Origin: Flavobacterium psychrophilum
GTDB taxonomy: Bacteria > Bacteroidota > Bacteroidia > Flavobacteriales > Flavobacteriaceae
Direction of reading: 5' to 3'
Length of the DNA: 64,000 nucleotides
Assembly: GCA_945874225.1 (NCBI GenBank)
Contig: CAMCFT010000008.1
Coordinates: 1 to 64,000 of the forward strand
Both the position numbers and the translations under genes were made by a program. This document shows positions 50,578-60,305 of the stretch, piece after piece. Under the pieces are notes generated by a model. The model ran no database searches and had not been told where the DNA came from. It worked only from the letters and a program-made list of their open reading frames with translations. Position 1 is the stretch's first letter; each line of letters opens with the position of its first letter.

Positions 50578-52656
50578 TTATTGCTTAATTATTTTTTTGG
50601 TGATAAATCCGTTGTCATCATAAATTGAAATAAAATAAACACCATTAGAATAGTTGCTCCAATCGCTATTTATAGTGTTCGATTTTTGTTTTAAATCATA
50701 TATTATTTTTCCAGAAACATCAAAAATTTTAATACCACTCATTGGTTTGGTTGTATGAATATTTAAAAAATGAGTGACAGGATTTGGATAAATATCTATT
50801 GTAGTAGTCTCATCAAAAGAATTGGTCGTAAGCGAATTATTAGAAGATGCTATCCAACTTGAAGCTAAATTATTGTCTAATGCTGTACTGAGTAATTGCA
50901 AATAACTTCCGGCTCCATCTGCTGCTGTTGGCCAAGGTGATACATCAAAATATTCTACTGAATCAATCGTATTTCCAAATCCATCTGCCAACACCATTTT
51001 TTGGGAACTATTGGATAAATTTCTGGTGAATTGCCCAAAAGCAGAAATTCCATATTTCGTTTGAAAAGCAGCTAAATTACTGGCCAAATAAACACTCCCT
51101 CCTGCAATAACTGAGGAATAGGCTGGAAATTGATAACTCAATCCTAATTCCTTAAAATAAACTCCCGTAAGATCAATAGTGGTATTACTTGTGTTTTTAA
51201 TCTCTACAAACTCTAAATTATCACCTTCTGTAGGTGTTACTTGAGGATTATAATTTATTTTATTAATAACAAGTTGTGGAATGGAAACAGCATTACATCC
51301 TGAAAAAGAACCTAAATTACTGGTCATCCAAGAGATTCTATTAGACAACCATGTTTTCATATCACTAATTTCAGTAGTAGGAAAATGAACTGCTGGGTAA
51401 GCATCGGTTGTCCATTTTTGCTCTTCTCTAACTTTGGCTTCACTAATTAAAGCCACTGTTTCATCAATATATTGCACCAAACTATTATAATTTAAAGGTT
51501 GTCCGGGTTGTATCAGCTCATTCCATCTTTTAGACAAATAACATTTATAGGTTGGATTATTGAATAAATCCGTCCAAAATTTAGCACCTTCGTTATCACC
51601 ATTAGCAAATTGCCAAACATAATAATGACTCCGATCTAAGTTCCACAAGAACAAGTCGTTGCCATACGTTAAATTAAAATCCCAAATAGGTCCGGCACGC
51701 AATTTTCCAGCTCTGTCTTTATGAAAATAAGTACTGAATTGATATGCATCCGGATTAGAAGCCAACTCATTGATGAGCATAAAATCGACAAATGAAGGAA
51801 TATCAATAACAGAAGGATAACCTGAAATCAAATCAACATTATTATTATGTGATGTCGTTTCTAAATTCAAAAACTGATTGAATATGTAGGCACTTTGTTC
51901 AGGAGTCACAGCCGTAGGTTTTGGTAATTCATGAATAAAATTGGTCCAGCCAGCATAGGAACTCATCGTCCAGGCTATTGGATCGCCGCCGGTATCTTTA
52001 TCCGCCTTAGTAATATAGCCACCCGTAACATTGGGAGTTGTAATATCCGCAGCTGCTATTTTCAATACATTAACCCGAGAAGTACCTGATTTTACCTTTT
52101 CCTGCAATATATATAAGCCTCTATATTCTCCATTAATCACTAGTTCACAATAAGCAGTTCGGGTTGCATATTCTCCTATTTGTCTGGACAAATTATAAGA
52201 CAAATAATCTCTGATTAATGAGGGATCGAATGCAATTCCGTTCAAAATCCAATCGTTTTCACTTGGCATTCCCAACAGACTCACATTATTATTACTAGTA
52301 TTATCCGCTTTTAAGGTAGTTAATCCATAGCCTTTCTTAGGCAATTCTTGTGAAGATGAACCTCTAATTTCAATATTAATTCTGCCATTATAGTTTAAAA
52401 ACGCTGCGTTATTGGCCTCCGAAAGATAATTCCGACTTCCATCAGGATGCTTGATTACCTTCATACTTGCCAAAATTCTGGGATCATCAAGTATCGCCAG
52501 CGGCTGACTATTGACATCCAAATCCGTAGTAATAATGACAATGGGTAAATTACTGTCGGTAAAAGTTTGAGAAAAAACTGGGGATGAAGAAATCAATAGA
52601 ACTGCTAAAATGAATTGGGAAATCATTTTAAACTTTAAAAAGTATAATTTTGACAT
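50578..52656 (-). CDS. Secreted CotH kinase-like protein with lamin-tail and T9SS domains
   Basis: A 692-aa surface or secreted protein with a signal peptide (FILAVLLISSSPVFSQ). A CotH domain (about 90-400) with EIRGSSSQELPKKGYG and YRGLYILQEKVKSG; CotH proteins phosphorylate spore coat proteins in Bacillus. A lamin-tail domain follows (about 460-560, LEFVEIKNTSNTTIDLTGVY), then a T9SS sorting domain (about 620-692, IDIYPNPVTHFLNIH, ending KKIIKQ). Target unknown. The start could also be the internal methionine at residue 11. Confidence 0.87.
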   Translation of the reverse strand: MSKLYFLKFKMISQFILAVLLISSSPVFSQTFTDSNLPIVIITTDLDVNSQPLAILDDPRILASMKVIKHPDGSRNYLSEANNAAFLNYNGRINIEIRGSSSQELPKKGYGLTTLKADNTSNNNVSLLGMPSENDWILNGIAFDPSLIRDYLSYNLSRQIGEYATRTAYCELVINGEYRGLYILQEKVKSGTSRVNVLKIAAADITTPNVTGGYITKADKDTGGDPIAWTMSSYAGWTNFIHELPKPTAVTPEQSAYIFNQFLNLETTSHNNNVDLISGYPSVIDIPSFVDFMLINELASNPDAYQFSTYFHKDRAGKLRAGPIWDFNLTYGNDLFLWNLDRSHYYVWQFANGDNEGAKFWTDLFNNPTYKCYLSKRWNELIQPGQPLNYNSLVQYIDETVALISEAKVREEQKWTTDAYPAVHFPTTEISDMKTWLSNRISWMTSNLGSFSGCNAVSIPQLVINKINYNPQVTPTEGDNLEFVEIKNTSNTTIDLTGVYFKELGLSYQFPAYSSVIAGGSVYLASNLAAFQTKYGISAFGQFTRNLSNSSQKMVLADGFGNTIDSVEYFDVSPWPTAADGAGSYLQLLSTALDNNLASSWIASSNNSLTTNSFDETTTIDIYPNPVTHFLNIHTTKPMSGIKIFDVSGKIIYDLKQKSNTINSDWSNYSNGVYFISIYDDNGFITKKIIKQ

Positions 52657-52855
52657 AACATATTTATTTACTTCAAATATAAGTATAAATCAAACAATAT
52701 AAGGCACTTATTAAATCAATATCAATGAAATCAATTTTCAAATCTTAAATAATAAAATATGACTACTTTTGAAATTACGAATTAGACAATAAAAAATATA
52801 CAAACTACTACAAACTTTTGCATTTAAGATCTTTGCAACTATTTAAAAAAAAAGA

Positions 52856-53095
52856 ATGACAACAACAGATATAATAGGATTTATAGGTGTCGCTATACTA
52901 TTGATAGCTTACTTCTTAAATTTAAATGACAAAATTGGAAAAGTTAGCGTCGTCTATTTGCAAATGAATTTTTTTGGAGCCGGATTGGCTTGTTTAGCCT
53001 CAGTTCTAATGAACTATTTGCCCTTTATCATTTTGGAGGGAAGCTGGACAATTGTCTCTGCCTATGGAATATTAAAACATATAAGGCAAAAATAA
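52856..53095 (+). CDS. Small CBU_0592-like membrane protein
   Basis: A 79-aa protein with three hydrophobic helices. IIGFIGVAILLIAYFLNL and VVYLQMNFFGAGLACLAS belong to the CBU_0592 family, whose function is unknown. It ends one base before the ACT-domain gene. Confidence 0.78.
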   Translation: MTTTDIIGFIGVAILLIAYFLNLNDKIGKVSVVYLQMNFFGAGLACLASVLMNYLPFIILEGSWTIVSAYGILKHIRQK

Positions 53096-53096
53096 G

Positions 53097-53489
53097 ATGA
53101 GCGGAGAAAAAGATTTAGAAAAATTGCTAAAAAGCATGAAACCTGAACATAATGCAGGTGAATATGTTTTCTGTGAAATCAAAAGTCTAGAAAATATAAA
53201 TCTGAGTGAAATTGAAATGCTTTTCCGGGAAAAAGAAGGAATTACCCTGATTCTAAAAAAAGAAATTGCTGATAAATTAAACCTAAAATACTCGTTTATT
53301 GCTTCTTGGATTACCCTAACAGTGCATTCATCACTTGAAGCAGTAGGCTTGACTGCTGCATTTTCGAAAGCACTTGCTGATAACGGAATAAGTTGCAATG
53401 GGATTGCAGCATTTTACCACGACCATATATTTGTAGACCAGAAAGACATTGAAAAAGCAATGATGATTTTGAATACCTTTTCTGAATAA
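53097..53489 (+). CDS. ACT domain-containing protein
   Basis: A 130-aa cytosolic protein with an ACT-like fold (DUF2241/CASTOR-like): KLNLKYSFIASWITLTVHSSLEAVGLTAAF near 60-90 (motif form VHSSLEAVGLTAA) is distinctive. It likely binds an amino acid. Two-base gap to the membrane protein gene suggests coupling. Confidence 0.83.
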   Translation: MSGEKDLEKLLKSMKPEHNAGEYVFCEIKSLENINLSEIEMLFREKEGITLILKKEIADKLNLKYSFIASWITLTVHSSLEAVGLTAAFSKALADNGISCNGIAAFYHDHIFVDQKDIEKAMMILNTFSE

Positions 53490-53567
53490 AATAAAACCAC
53501 GCATTAAATCGTAAGTAAAACTACTTTATACCATTAGCCATTTATAATAGCCTACCTTACCAAAAAA

Positions 53568-54176
53568 ATGGCGATAGAACTTAAAGTTCGGCAGGTGGAA
53601 GAATTATTTGACCGTCTTGAAAAAGAAATTACTGCTTTCAAATCTGAAACACACTTACATTGTCTTGCCGGCTGTGGCAAGTGCTGTTCAACCCCAGACA
53701 TTGACGCATCGCCTTTAGAATTTTTACCTTGGGCATTGCATTTATTTTTGAATGGTAAAGCCGAAGAAGTTTTATTAGAATTAGACAACTCCTCAATTTC
53801 CACTTGTCATATTTACCGACCTCTATCCCTTTTAGAACAGCACAACGGAAGCTGCAGCAACTATCGTTATCGTGGATTAATTTGCCGCCTTTTTGGCTAT
53901 GCCGCCAGTAGAGATAAATATGGCGAATTGCGATTAGCCACCTGCAAAATCATAAAAGAAAACCAACAAGAAAACTACAACAACACCGAAGAAGCCATTA
54001 GCAAAGGACTTTATGTGCCTATTTTCACCGATTATTATATGCAATTATCCCAAATTGATTACAGACTGGCGACAACTATGCTCCCTATAAACGAAGCTTT
54101 AAAAATTGCCATCGAAGAAGTCTTGCATTATTATGCGTACAGACCATTTCCTGGTGGATTGGAGAATATTGCATAA
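53568..54176 (+). CDS. YkgJ-family cysteine-cluster protein
   Basis: A 202-aa protein. Cysteines in CLAGCGKCC (about 28-36), CHIY, CSNYRYRGLICRLFG and a later TCK fit the zinc- or iron-binding CxxCxxCC cluster of the YkgJ family. Function unknown. Single gene. Confidence 0.85.
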   Translation: MAIELKVRQVEELFDRLEKEITAFKSETHLHCLAGCGKCCSTPDIDASPLEFLPWALHLFLNGKAEEVLLELDNSSISTCHIYRPLSLLEQHNGSCSNYRYRGLICRLFGYAASRDKYGELRLATCKIIKENQQENYNNTEEAISKGLYVPIFTDYYMQLSQIDYRLATTMLPINEALKIAIEEVLHYYAYRPFPGGLENIA

Positions 54177-54363
54177 TTAAAATTATTAATACAAAGAGAA
54201 AAGAACCCATTTGATAATTTATATATTAGCAGTATAAAAAGAATGATGTTTGTCAGACCTATCTAACAAAAAACGAGTCGCTTTGTATGATTTTATCAGA
54301 CCTATTACAAGTTGGCAGACATACTATTCGAGCAAAATGTTAAAAAGAAAATTAAATAAAACT

Positions 54364-55506
54364 ATGAAAATTAAAACCTCTCTAATTGCAATTATTTTCC
54401 TTGTTGGACAATTAATTTATGCACAACAAAATATTCCAATAATAAAATCAACTTCAAAAAAAATTGATATTCGTGATGGAGAAAATTTAAAAAAACAAAA
54501 TTGGACAATTTCACCTGAATTAAATCCTGATGTTTATGAGACTAGCTCTTTAGGGAAAAAAGTTACTTTCATAACAGACATCGATTCAATTACTGTAGAA
54601 ATAAATAAAGAAACAAAATTTGATTTTATTATTTTATTAAACAATTCAAAAAAAGCATATACCCAAGTTGTTTATAAACCTAGCTATTTACAAAAATTAC
54701 AAAATGCAGAAAAATATGACTTTTCAGACAATAGATTTATACCAAATTTTAGTTATCAATCATCTGATAATCCAAATCTAATTAAAATTAGAAAAGATTT
54801 AAAATTAGATTCTATCGCAGGAACAGGAAATGAAATTTCAAAAATAATAAATTTAATGCATTGGGTTCATAATATTATTCGACACGATGGAAGTGCTCCA
54901 ACTAATCCAACTTTAAAAAATGCAATTGATATCATAAAAGTATGTAAAACTGAAAATCGTGGTGTTAATTGTAGAATGATGGCGACAGTTTTAAATGAAT
55001 GTTACTTATCAATGGGAATAAAATCAAGATTTGTAACTTGTATGCCGAAAGAAACTATTTTTGAAGATTGTCATGTAATAAATATGGTTTACAGCAATGA
55101 CTTAAAAAAGTGGATTTGGATTGACCCAACTTTTGATGCATATGTTATGAATGAAAAAGGAGAGCTACTAGGACTTGCAGAAGTGCGAGAAAGATTAATA
55201 AATGGTAAAACATTAATATTAAATCCAGATGCTAACTGGAACAGAAAAAGTACACAAACAAAAGAATATTATTTAGAATATTATATGGCGAAAAATTTAT
55301 ATAGATTGAAGACTCCATTATTCAGCGAATATGATACAGAAACAATGAGTAATGGAAAAGAAATAACTTATGTTGAACTTTTACCATTGGATGGTATCGA
55401 ACAAAATCCACAGAAAAAAGAAGAAACTAATAAAAATACTGGTTTAAAATCCACTTACTATATAACTAATAATCCAAATATATTTTGGGCAGAACCAACA
55501 AAATAA
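54364..55506 (+). CDS. Exported transglutaminase-like protein
   Basis: 380 aa from the ATG at 54364, giving a signal peptide (IIFLVGQLIYAQ). The transglutaminase core is near 170-280: catalytic cysteine in NRGVNCRMMATVL, histidine in DCHVINMVY and aspartate in IWIDPTFDAY. Codon use is more AT-rich than in neighbours. Upstream residues from 54250 read as unrelated DNA. A small GCC...GGC hairpin follows at 55514. Substrate unknown. Confidence 0.8.
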   Translation: MKIKTSLIAIIFLVGQLIYAQQNIPIIKSTSKKIDIRDGENLKKQNWTISPELNPDVYETSSLGKKVTFITDIDSITVEINKETKFDFIILLNNSKKAYTQVVYKPSYLQKLQNAEKYDFSDNRFIPNFSYQSSDNPNLIKIRKDLKLDSIAGTGNEISKIINLMHWVHNIIRHDGSAPTNPTLKNAIDIIKVCKTENRGVNCRMMATVLNECYLSMGIKSRFVTCMPKETIFEDCHVINMVYSNDLKKWIWIDPTFDAYVMNEKGELLGLAEVRERLINGKTLILNPDANWNRKSTQTKEYYLEYYMAKNLYRLKTPLFSEYDTETMSNGKEITYVELLPLDGIEQNPQKKEETNKNTGLKSTYYITNNPNIFWAEPTK

Positions 55507-55556
55507 AAGTACGATCGCCAACAGGCGTTTGGCAAAATTACATAAAATTATACTAT

Positions 55557-55585
55557 TAAAAAAGCCCCAAACGGGGCTTTTTTAA
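55557..55585. terminator. Bidirectional terminator
   Basis: AAAAAAGCCCC/GGGGCTTTTTT with loop AAAC, between convergent genes. Confidence 0.85.
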
Positions 55586-55600
55586 TATCTAAACTCAAGC

Positions 55601-58453
55601 TTATTTGCTCAAATACATTTTTCTTCTGGAGTACAATTCATAAAACTGGTCGTCTTTCAAATCATCAATAAACAAGATACTTTCACCCGTTGATTTCATT
55701 TCTGGCCCCAATGCTTTGTTTACATTATGGAACTTGCTGAAAGAGAAAACCGGTTGTTTAATCGCGTATCCTTTTAACTGCGGATTGAATTTGAAATCCG
55801 TTACCTTATTCACGCCAAGCATTACTTTCGTGGCATAATTTACATATGGTTCGCCATACGCTTTTGCAATAAAAGGAACGGTACGAGAAGCTCTGGGATT
55901 GGCTTCAATGATATAAACAATATCGTCTTTAATCGCAAACTGAATGTTGATTAAACCAACAGTTCGCAGAGCCAAGGCTATTTTCTTAGTATGATCTTTT
56001 ATCTGTGTCATCACAAATTCACCCAAGTTAAACGGTGGCAAAGTCGCGTTACTATCGCCAGAGTGAACTCCGCAAGGCTCGATATGCTCCATTATTCCAA
56101 TGATATACACGTTTTCACCGTCGCAAATTGCATCAGCTTCAGCTTCGATAGCACCATCCAAATAATGGTCCAAAAGCAATTTATTTCCTGGAATCGTTTT
56201 CAATAAATTGATAACGTGTTCTTCTAATTCTTGTTTGTTAATCACGATTTTCATTCCCTGACCACCCAAAACATAAGAAGGACGAATCAATAAAGGAAAA
56301 TCTAAAGTATCCGCCAAAGCAGAAGCTTCGTCAGCTGTTTCGGCAATTCCAAATTGCGGAAAAGGAATTTTTAATTCGGTTAAAAGTTCAGAGAATCTTC
56401 CTCTGTCTTCGGCTAAATCCAAAGCGTCAAAGCTGGTTCCAATAATTTTAATTCCGTATTTGGCCAATTTTTCCGCAATTTTCAAAGCTGTTTGTCCACC
56501 TAATTGCACGATGACACCTTCTGGCTTTTCGTGTTGGATAATATCGTAAATATGTTCCCAAAACACCGGCTCAAAATACAGTTTATCGGCAGTGTCAAAA
56601 TCAGTCGAAACCGTTTCTGGATTACAGTTAATCATTATCGTTTCGTAACCACATTCTTTGGCTGCCAAAACACCGTGAACACAAGAATAATCAAATTCAA
56701 TTCCTTGTCCAATTCGGTTTGGTCCTGAACCCAAAACAATTATTTTTTTCTTTTCGGTTACGAAACTTTCGTTGTGAACGTAGCGTTCTCCGTTTGCTTT
56801 TTCGATTTCAGCTTCAAAAGTCGAGTAATAATAAGGTGTCATTGCCTTGAATTCTGCGGCACAAGTATCAACTAATTTAAATACGCGATTGATATTCATC
56901 GACATACGCAAAGCGTGTATTTGACTTTCCAAACAACCTATAATGTAGGCAATTTGTCTGTCGGCAAAACCTTTTTGTTTGGCTTCCAAAAGCAATTCTC
57001 TTGGTAAAGTTTCCAATTTGAAGTTGGATATTTCTCTTTCCAAAGTATATAATTCCTCATATTGTTTCAGGAACCACATATCGATTTTGGTAATTTCGTG
57101 AATACGACTCAATGGAATTCCCAAAGCAATCGCATCATAAATTACGAAAACACGATCCCAACTTGCAAAAGTCAGTTTCTCAATAATTTGTTCGTAGTTT
57201 TTATATCCTTTTCCGTCTGCTCCCAGCCCATTTCTTTTGATTTCCAAAGATTGAGTGGCTTTGTGCAAAGCTTCTTGAAACGAACGTCCAATTCCCATAA
57301 CTTCACCCACAGATTTCATTTGAAGTCCCAAAGTTCTGTCAGCACCTTCGAATTTATCGAAATTCCAACGTGGTATTTTTACAATCACATAATCCAAAGT
57401 CGGTTCGAACAGCGCCGAAGTCGATTTTGTAATTTGGTTTTGCAATTCATCTAAATTATAACCCAAAGCCAGTTTTGAAGCAATTTTTGCAATAGGATAA
57501 CCTGTTGCTTTTGATGCCAAAGCAGAGGAACGAGACACACGAGGATTGATTTCAATCGCCACGATATCTTCCTTGTCGTCAGGCGAAACGGCAAACTGCA
57601 CATTACAACCTCCGGCAAAATTCCCGATACTACGCATCATCAAAATGGCATAATCACGCATTCTTTGGAAAGTCGTGTCAGACAAAGTCATTGCTGGCGC
57701 AACCGTTATGGAATCTCCAGTGTGAATTCCCATTGGATCCATATTTTCGATAGAACAGATAATAACTACGTTATCGTTTTTATCTCTCAATAATTCCAAT
57801 TCATATTCTTTCCAACCCATCAAAGCCTTATCAATCAAGACTTCGTGAATAGGCGAAGCTTCCAAGCCACGGGTTAAAAGTTCGTTGAAATCTTCTTTTT
57901 TATAAACAATGGCAGCTCCGGTTCCACCCAAAGTAAACGATGGACGAATAACCAACGGAAAACCAAATTCCTGTGCAATTTCTTTTCCCTGAAGGAAAGA
58001 AGTAGCCGTTTTTGCAGGTGCAGTAGGAACTCCAATTCGTTCTAAAAGTTGTTTAAACTGCTCTCTATCTTCAGTAATGTTGATGGCATTAACATCAACA
58101 CCAATTAATTTTACTCCAAAATCCGCCCAAATTCCTTTTTCATCAGCTTCTAAACATAAGTTCAGCGCCGTCTGCCCTCCCATCGTTGGCAAAACCGCAT
58201 CAATTTGCGGATGTGCTTTCAGGATTTGTATAATTGACTTGGTAGTCAATGGCAATAAATAAATATGATCGGCCATTGATGGGTCGGTCATAATGGTTGC
58301 CGGATTCGAGTTAATCAAAATTACTTCGATTCCTTCTTCACGAATAGAACGCGCTGATTGGGATCCTGCATAATCAAATTCGCAAGCCTGACCTATAACT
58401 ATTGGTCCTGAACCTATTATTAAAACCGATTTTATGGAGTTGTCTTTTGGCAT
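55601..58453 (-). CDS. carB: Carbamoyl-phosphate synthase large subunit, short form
   Basis: A 950-aa enzyme making carbamoyl phosphate for pyrimidine and arginine synthesis. Two ATP-grasp halves: first half (about 1-400) with SVLIIGSGPIVIGQACEFDY, second (about 560-900) with IIVLGSGPNRIGQGIEFDY. The protein ends soon after the second ATP-grasp domain. It is about 120 residues shorter than E. coli CarB (1073) and so lacks the MGS-like allosteric domain. It follows rpmH with a terminator between. Confidence 0.93.
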   Translation of the reverse strand: MPKDNSIKSVLIIGSGPIVIGQACEFDYAGSQSARSIREEGIEVILINSNPATIMTDPSMADHIYLLPLTTKSIIQILKAHPQIDAVLPTMGGQTALNLCLEADEKGIWADFGVKLIGVDVNAINITEDREQFKQLLERIGVPTAPAKTATSFLQGKEIAQEFGFPLVIRPSFTLGGTGAAIVYKKEDFNELLTRGLEASPIHEVLIDKALMGWKEYELELLRDKNDNVVIICSIENMDPMGIHTGDSITVAPAMTLSDTTFQRMRDYAILMMRSIGNFAGGCNVQFAVSPDDKEDIVAIEINPRVSRSSALASKATGYPIAKIASKLALGYNLDELQNQITKSTSALFEPTLDYVIVKIPRWNFDKFEGADRTLGLQMKSVGEVMGIGRSFQEALHKATQSLEIKRNGLGADGKGYKNYEQIIEKLTFASWDRVFVIYDAIALGIPLSRIHEITKIDMWFLKQYEELYTLEREISNFKLETLPRELLLEAKQKGFADRQIAYIIGCLESQIHALRMSMNINRVFKLVDTCAAEFKAMTPYYYSTFEAEIEKANGERYVHNESFVTEKKKIIVLGSGPNRIGQGIEFDYSCVHGVLAAKECGYETIMINCNPETVSTDFDTADKLYFEPVFWEHIYDIIQHEKPEGVIVQLGGQTALKIAEKLAKYGIKIIGTSFDALDLAEDRGRFSELLTELKIPFPQFGIAETADEASALADTLDFPLLIRPSYVLGGQGMKIVINKQELEEHVINLLKTIPGNKLLLDHYLDGAIEAEADAICDGENVYIIGIMEHIEPCGVHSGDSNATLPPFNLGEFVMTQIKDHTKKIALALRTVGLINIQFAIKDDIVYIIEANPRASRTVPFIAKAYGEPYVNYATKVMLGVNKVTDFKFNPQLKGYAIKQPVFSFSKFHNVNKALGPEMKSTGESILFIDDLKDDQFYELYSRRKMYLSK

Positions 58454-58557
58454 TGTGTAGTTAGTTTATTGTTTTATTATTTGTTTAAAGTTCCTGATTT
58501 TTAGTTAAGTCTGTAACATTAAATCCTGAACTTGAAACTTTTTTAACGATAAGGTAT

Positions 58558-58592
58558 AAAAAAAGGCGATACTAAAAAAAGTAACGCCTTTA
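58558..58592 (-). terminator. Terminator after rpmH
   Basis: On the minus strand AAAGGCG and CGCCTTT pair around an AT-rich loop with partial ACT/AGT pairing, and T7 follows. Confidence 0.7.
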
Positions 58593-58609
58593 TGATGTTT
58601 ATAGAAACA

Positions 58610-58771
58610 TTATTTTTTATGTCTTGGTTCGCAAGAAACAGTCAATTTGTGTCTTCCTTTGGCTCTACGACGAGCTAGGACTTTTCTTCCATTTGCAGAA
58701 GCCATTCTGTCCATAAATCCGTGCTTATTTCTTCTTTTTCTTTTCGATGGTTGAAACGTTCTTTTGCTCAT
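58610..58771 (-). CDS. rpmH: 50S ribosomal protein L34
   Basis: A 53-codon frame that codes for an L34 protein. [19 protein letters not shown], then [20 protein letters not shown], match the family end to end. Its short length makes it easy to miss. Strongly basic; part of the large ribosomal subunit. Confidence 0.96.
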   Translation of the reverse strand: MSKRTFQPSKRKRRNKHGFMDRMASANGRKVLARRRAKGRHKLTVSCEPRHKK

Positions 58772-58935
58772 TGCTTTGTATCTTTAAAAAATGTATTTAA
58801 GTGTCTTAATAGTTTTGAATAATCGTTACTCTAAAACCGAGTGCAAATATACAAAGACTTTTATTTCTGGCAAGTGGTTTTATAATTTTTTTTTTAATTC
58901 ATTTTGCTATCTTTGCTGATATAAATTTACACACT

Positions 58936-59451
58936 ATGTTTCACAAAAATATCAAACTTATTCTCGCCGGACTTATTGTAGCTGCTGCTGTTTGGCAATT
59001 TACCGAATCTAATATTGGCAATGGAATCTTCCTTATATTATTGACTGCAATTCCAATTTTTCTTTATTTTAAAAACGAATTTATTTTATTGGCCTTCCTG
59101 AAATTAAGAAAACAAGATTTTGAAGGTGCCAAAAAATGGCTGGCTTATATCAAAAATCCTGAAGCTGCTTTGGTCAGAAAACAACAAGGATATTTTAATT
59201 ATCTACACGGAATTATGCTTTCGCAAACAAATATTAATCAAGCCGAAAAATATTTCAAGAAAGCAATCGAATTGGGATTGTCAATGGATATGGATTTGGC
59301 TGTAGCCAAATTAAATCTTGCTGGTGTAGCAATGACTCGCAGAAGAAAACTGGAAGCGACAAATTTACTGAATGAAGCAAGAAAACTCGACAAACAGAAT
59401 ATGCTGACCGATCAGATTAAAATGATGAAAGAGCAAATGAAGAAAATATAA
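58936..59451 (+). CDS. Membrane-anchored TPR-like protein
   Basis: A 171-aa protein with two N-terminal helices (about 7-47, LILAGLIVAAAVWQF and FLILLTAIPIFLYF) and a helical-repeat region: HGIMLSQTNINQAEKYFKKA and NLAGVAMTRRRKLEATNLL resemble TPRs. Promoter-like TATCTTTG at 58908-58915. Function unknown. Confidence 0.78.
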   Translation: MFHKNIKLILAGLIVAAAVWQFTESNIGNGIFLILLTAIPIFLYFKNEFILLAFLKLRKQDFEGAKKWLAYIKNPEAALVRKQQGYFNYLHGIMLSQTNINQAEKYFKKAIELGLSMDMDLAVAKLNLAGVAMTRRRKLEATNLLNEARKLDKQNMLTDQIKMMKEQMKKI

Positions 59452-59455
59452 GTTC

Positions 59456-59490
59456 CTCACCCCGACCCTCTCCAAAGGAGAGGGAGATAG
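59456..59490. repeat. GC-rich intergenic repeat (inverse of the one at 21791)
   Basis: CCTCACCCCGACCCTCTCC followed by AAAGGAGAGGG, just after the TPR gene stop. It is the reverse complement pattern of 21791-21820. Confidence 0.65.
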
Positions 59491-59498
59491 GAAAGAGA

Positions 59499-59535
59499 AA
59501 AGGCGATTAGAGTTTGTTCTAATCGCCTTTTTTTA
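59499..59535. terminator. Bidirectional terminator
   Basis: AAAAGGCGATTAGA paired with TCTAATCGCCTTTT, loop GTTTGT, T7 after; it sits between convergent genes. Confidence 0.85.
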
Positions 59536-60192
59536 TTCCAAAATGATTTTAGGCAGATTTTCATTAAACCATTTGTATTTACTCAAAATCATAACATGGG
59601 TTCCGCCTTTTACAACAATGCAATTTCGGATGTATTTTATAGGAAAAACATCATCTGCATCTCCTTGAATGTGAATTACACTTACATCGGCAACTGTTCT
59701 ATCCCACAAAATCACTTGCTCCACCGCCCAATCTAAATAACGTTTGTCTCTGACGCGAAGGAATTTTTCATATAATTTGAGTCGTTGGTCTATTTTTGTT
59801 CCAAAAGAAAACTTTGTCAGACTTTCAACATTCGCAAGCAAATTCGTTGGAATCAGTTTATATGCTTTGGTGGTTTTTGCCACTTTCATTCTTATTGGGA
59901 ATTCTAAATTAGTTTTGACACTCGAAATGATAATTACTTTACTGGCATCAATAAATCTCGCCATTTCCTGAACCAAAATTCCCCCAAAAGAAACACCAAT
60001 CAAAACCGGATTCGGATGAATAATCTTCTGTGTAATCCGCTTTGCATAATCTAGTAGATTCTCATTATCCAAAGGTATTTCCCATTCTAAAAGGACAATT
60101 TCAAAAACGTCGTGGGGAAGAACAATTCTTTCAAAAATGGAAGAACTTGCTGCTAAACCAGGCATAAAATAAACGGGGATTTTACTCATCAT
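59533..60192 (-). CDS. Alpha/beta-hydrolase
   Basis: A 219-aa hydrolase. MPGLAASSSIF forms the oxyanion strand turn, and the nucleophile serine is in LIGVSFGGILVQEMA near residue 88. An aspartate (HIQGDADDVFP) and a histidine (GGTHVMI) complete the triad. Substrate unknown. Confidence 0.85.
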   Translation of the reverse strand: MMSKIPVYFMPGLAASSSIFERIVLPHDVFEIVLLEWEIPLDNENLLDYAKRITQKIIHPNPVLIGVSFGGILVQEMARFIDASKVIIISSVKTNLEFPIRMKVAKTTKAYKLIPTNLLANVESLTKFSFGTKIDQRLKLYEKFLRVRDKRYLDWAVEQVILWDRTVADVSVIHIQGDADDVFPIKYIRNCIVVKGGTHVMILSKYKWFNENLPKIILE

Positions 60193-60305
60193 TGGGTTTT
60201 AAACTATTTTACAACAGTATTCTGATATATTATTACGAATTTTGCATAAAATTAATTTTTTTATTGAAACCAACTTCGATTCCAACTTTATATTATTAAA
60301 ATATT

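Noticed and set aside
54250..54363. Longer start for the transglutaminase-like protein
   Set aside because: The extra 38 residues hide the signal peptide and contain no family sequence, while 54364 gives a clean export signal.
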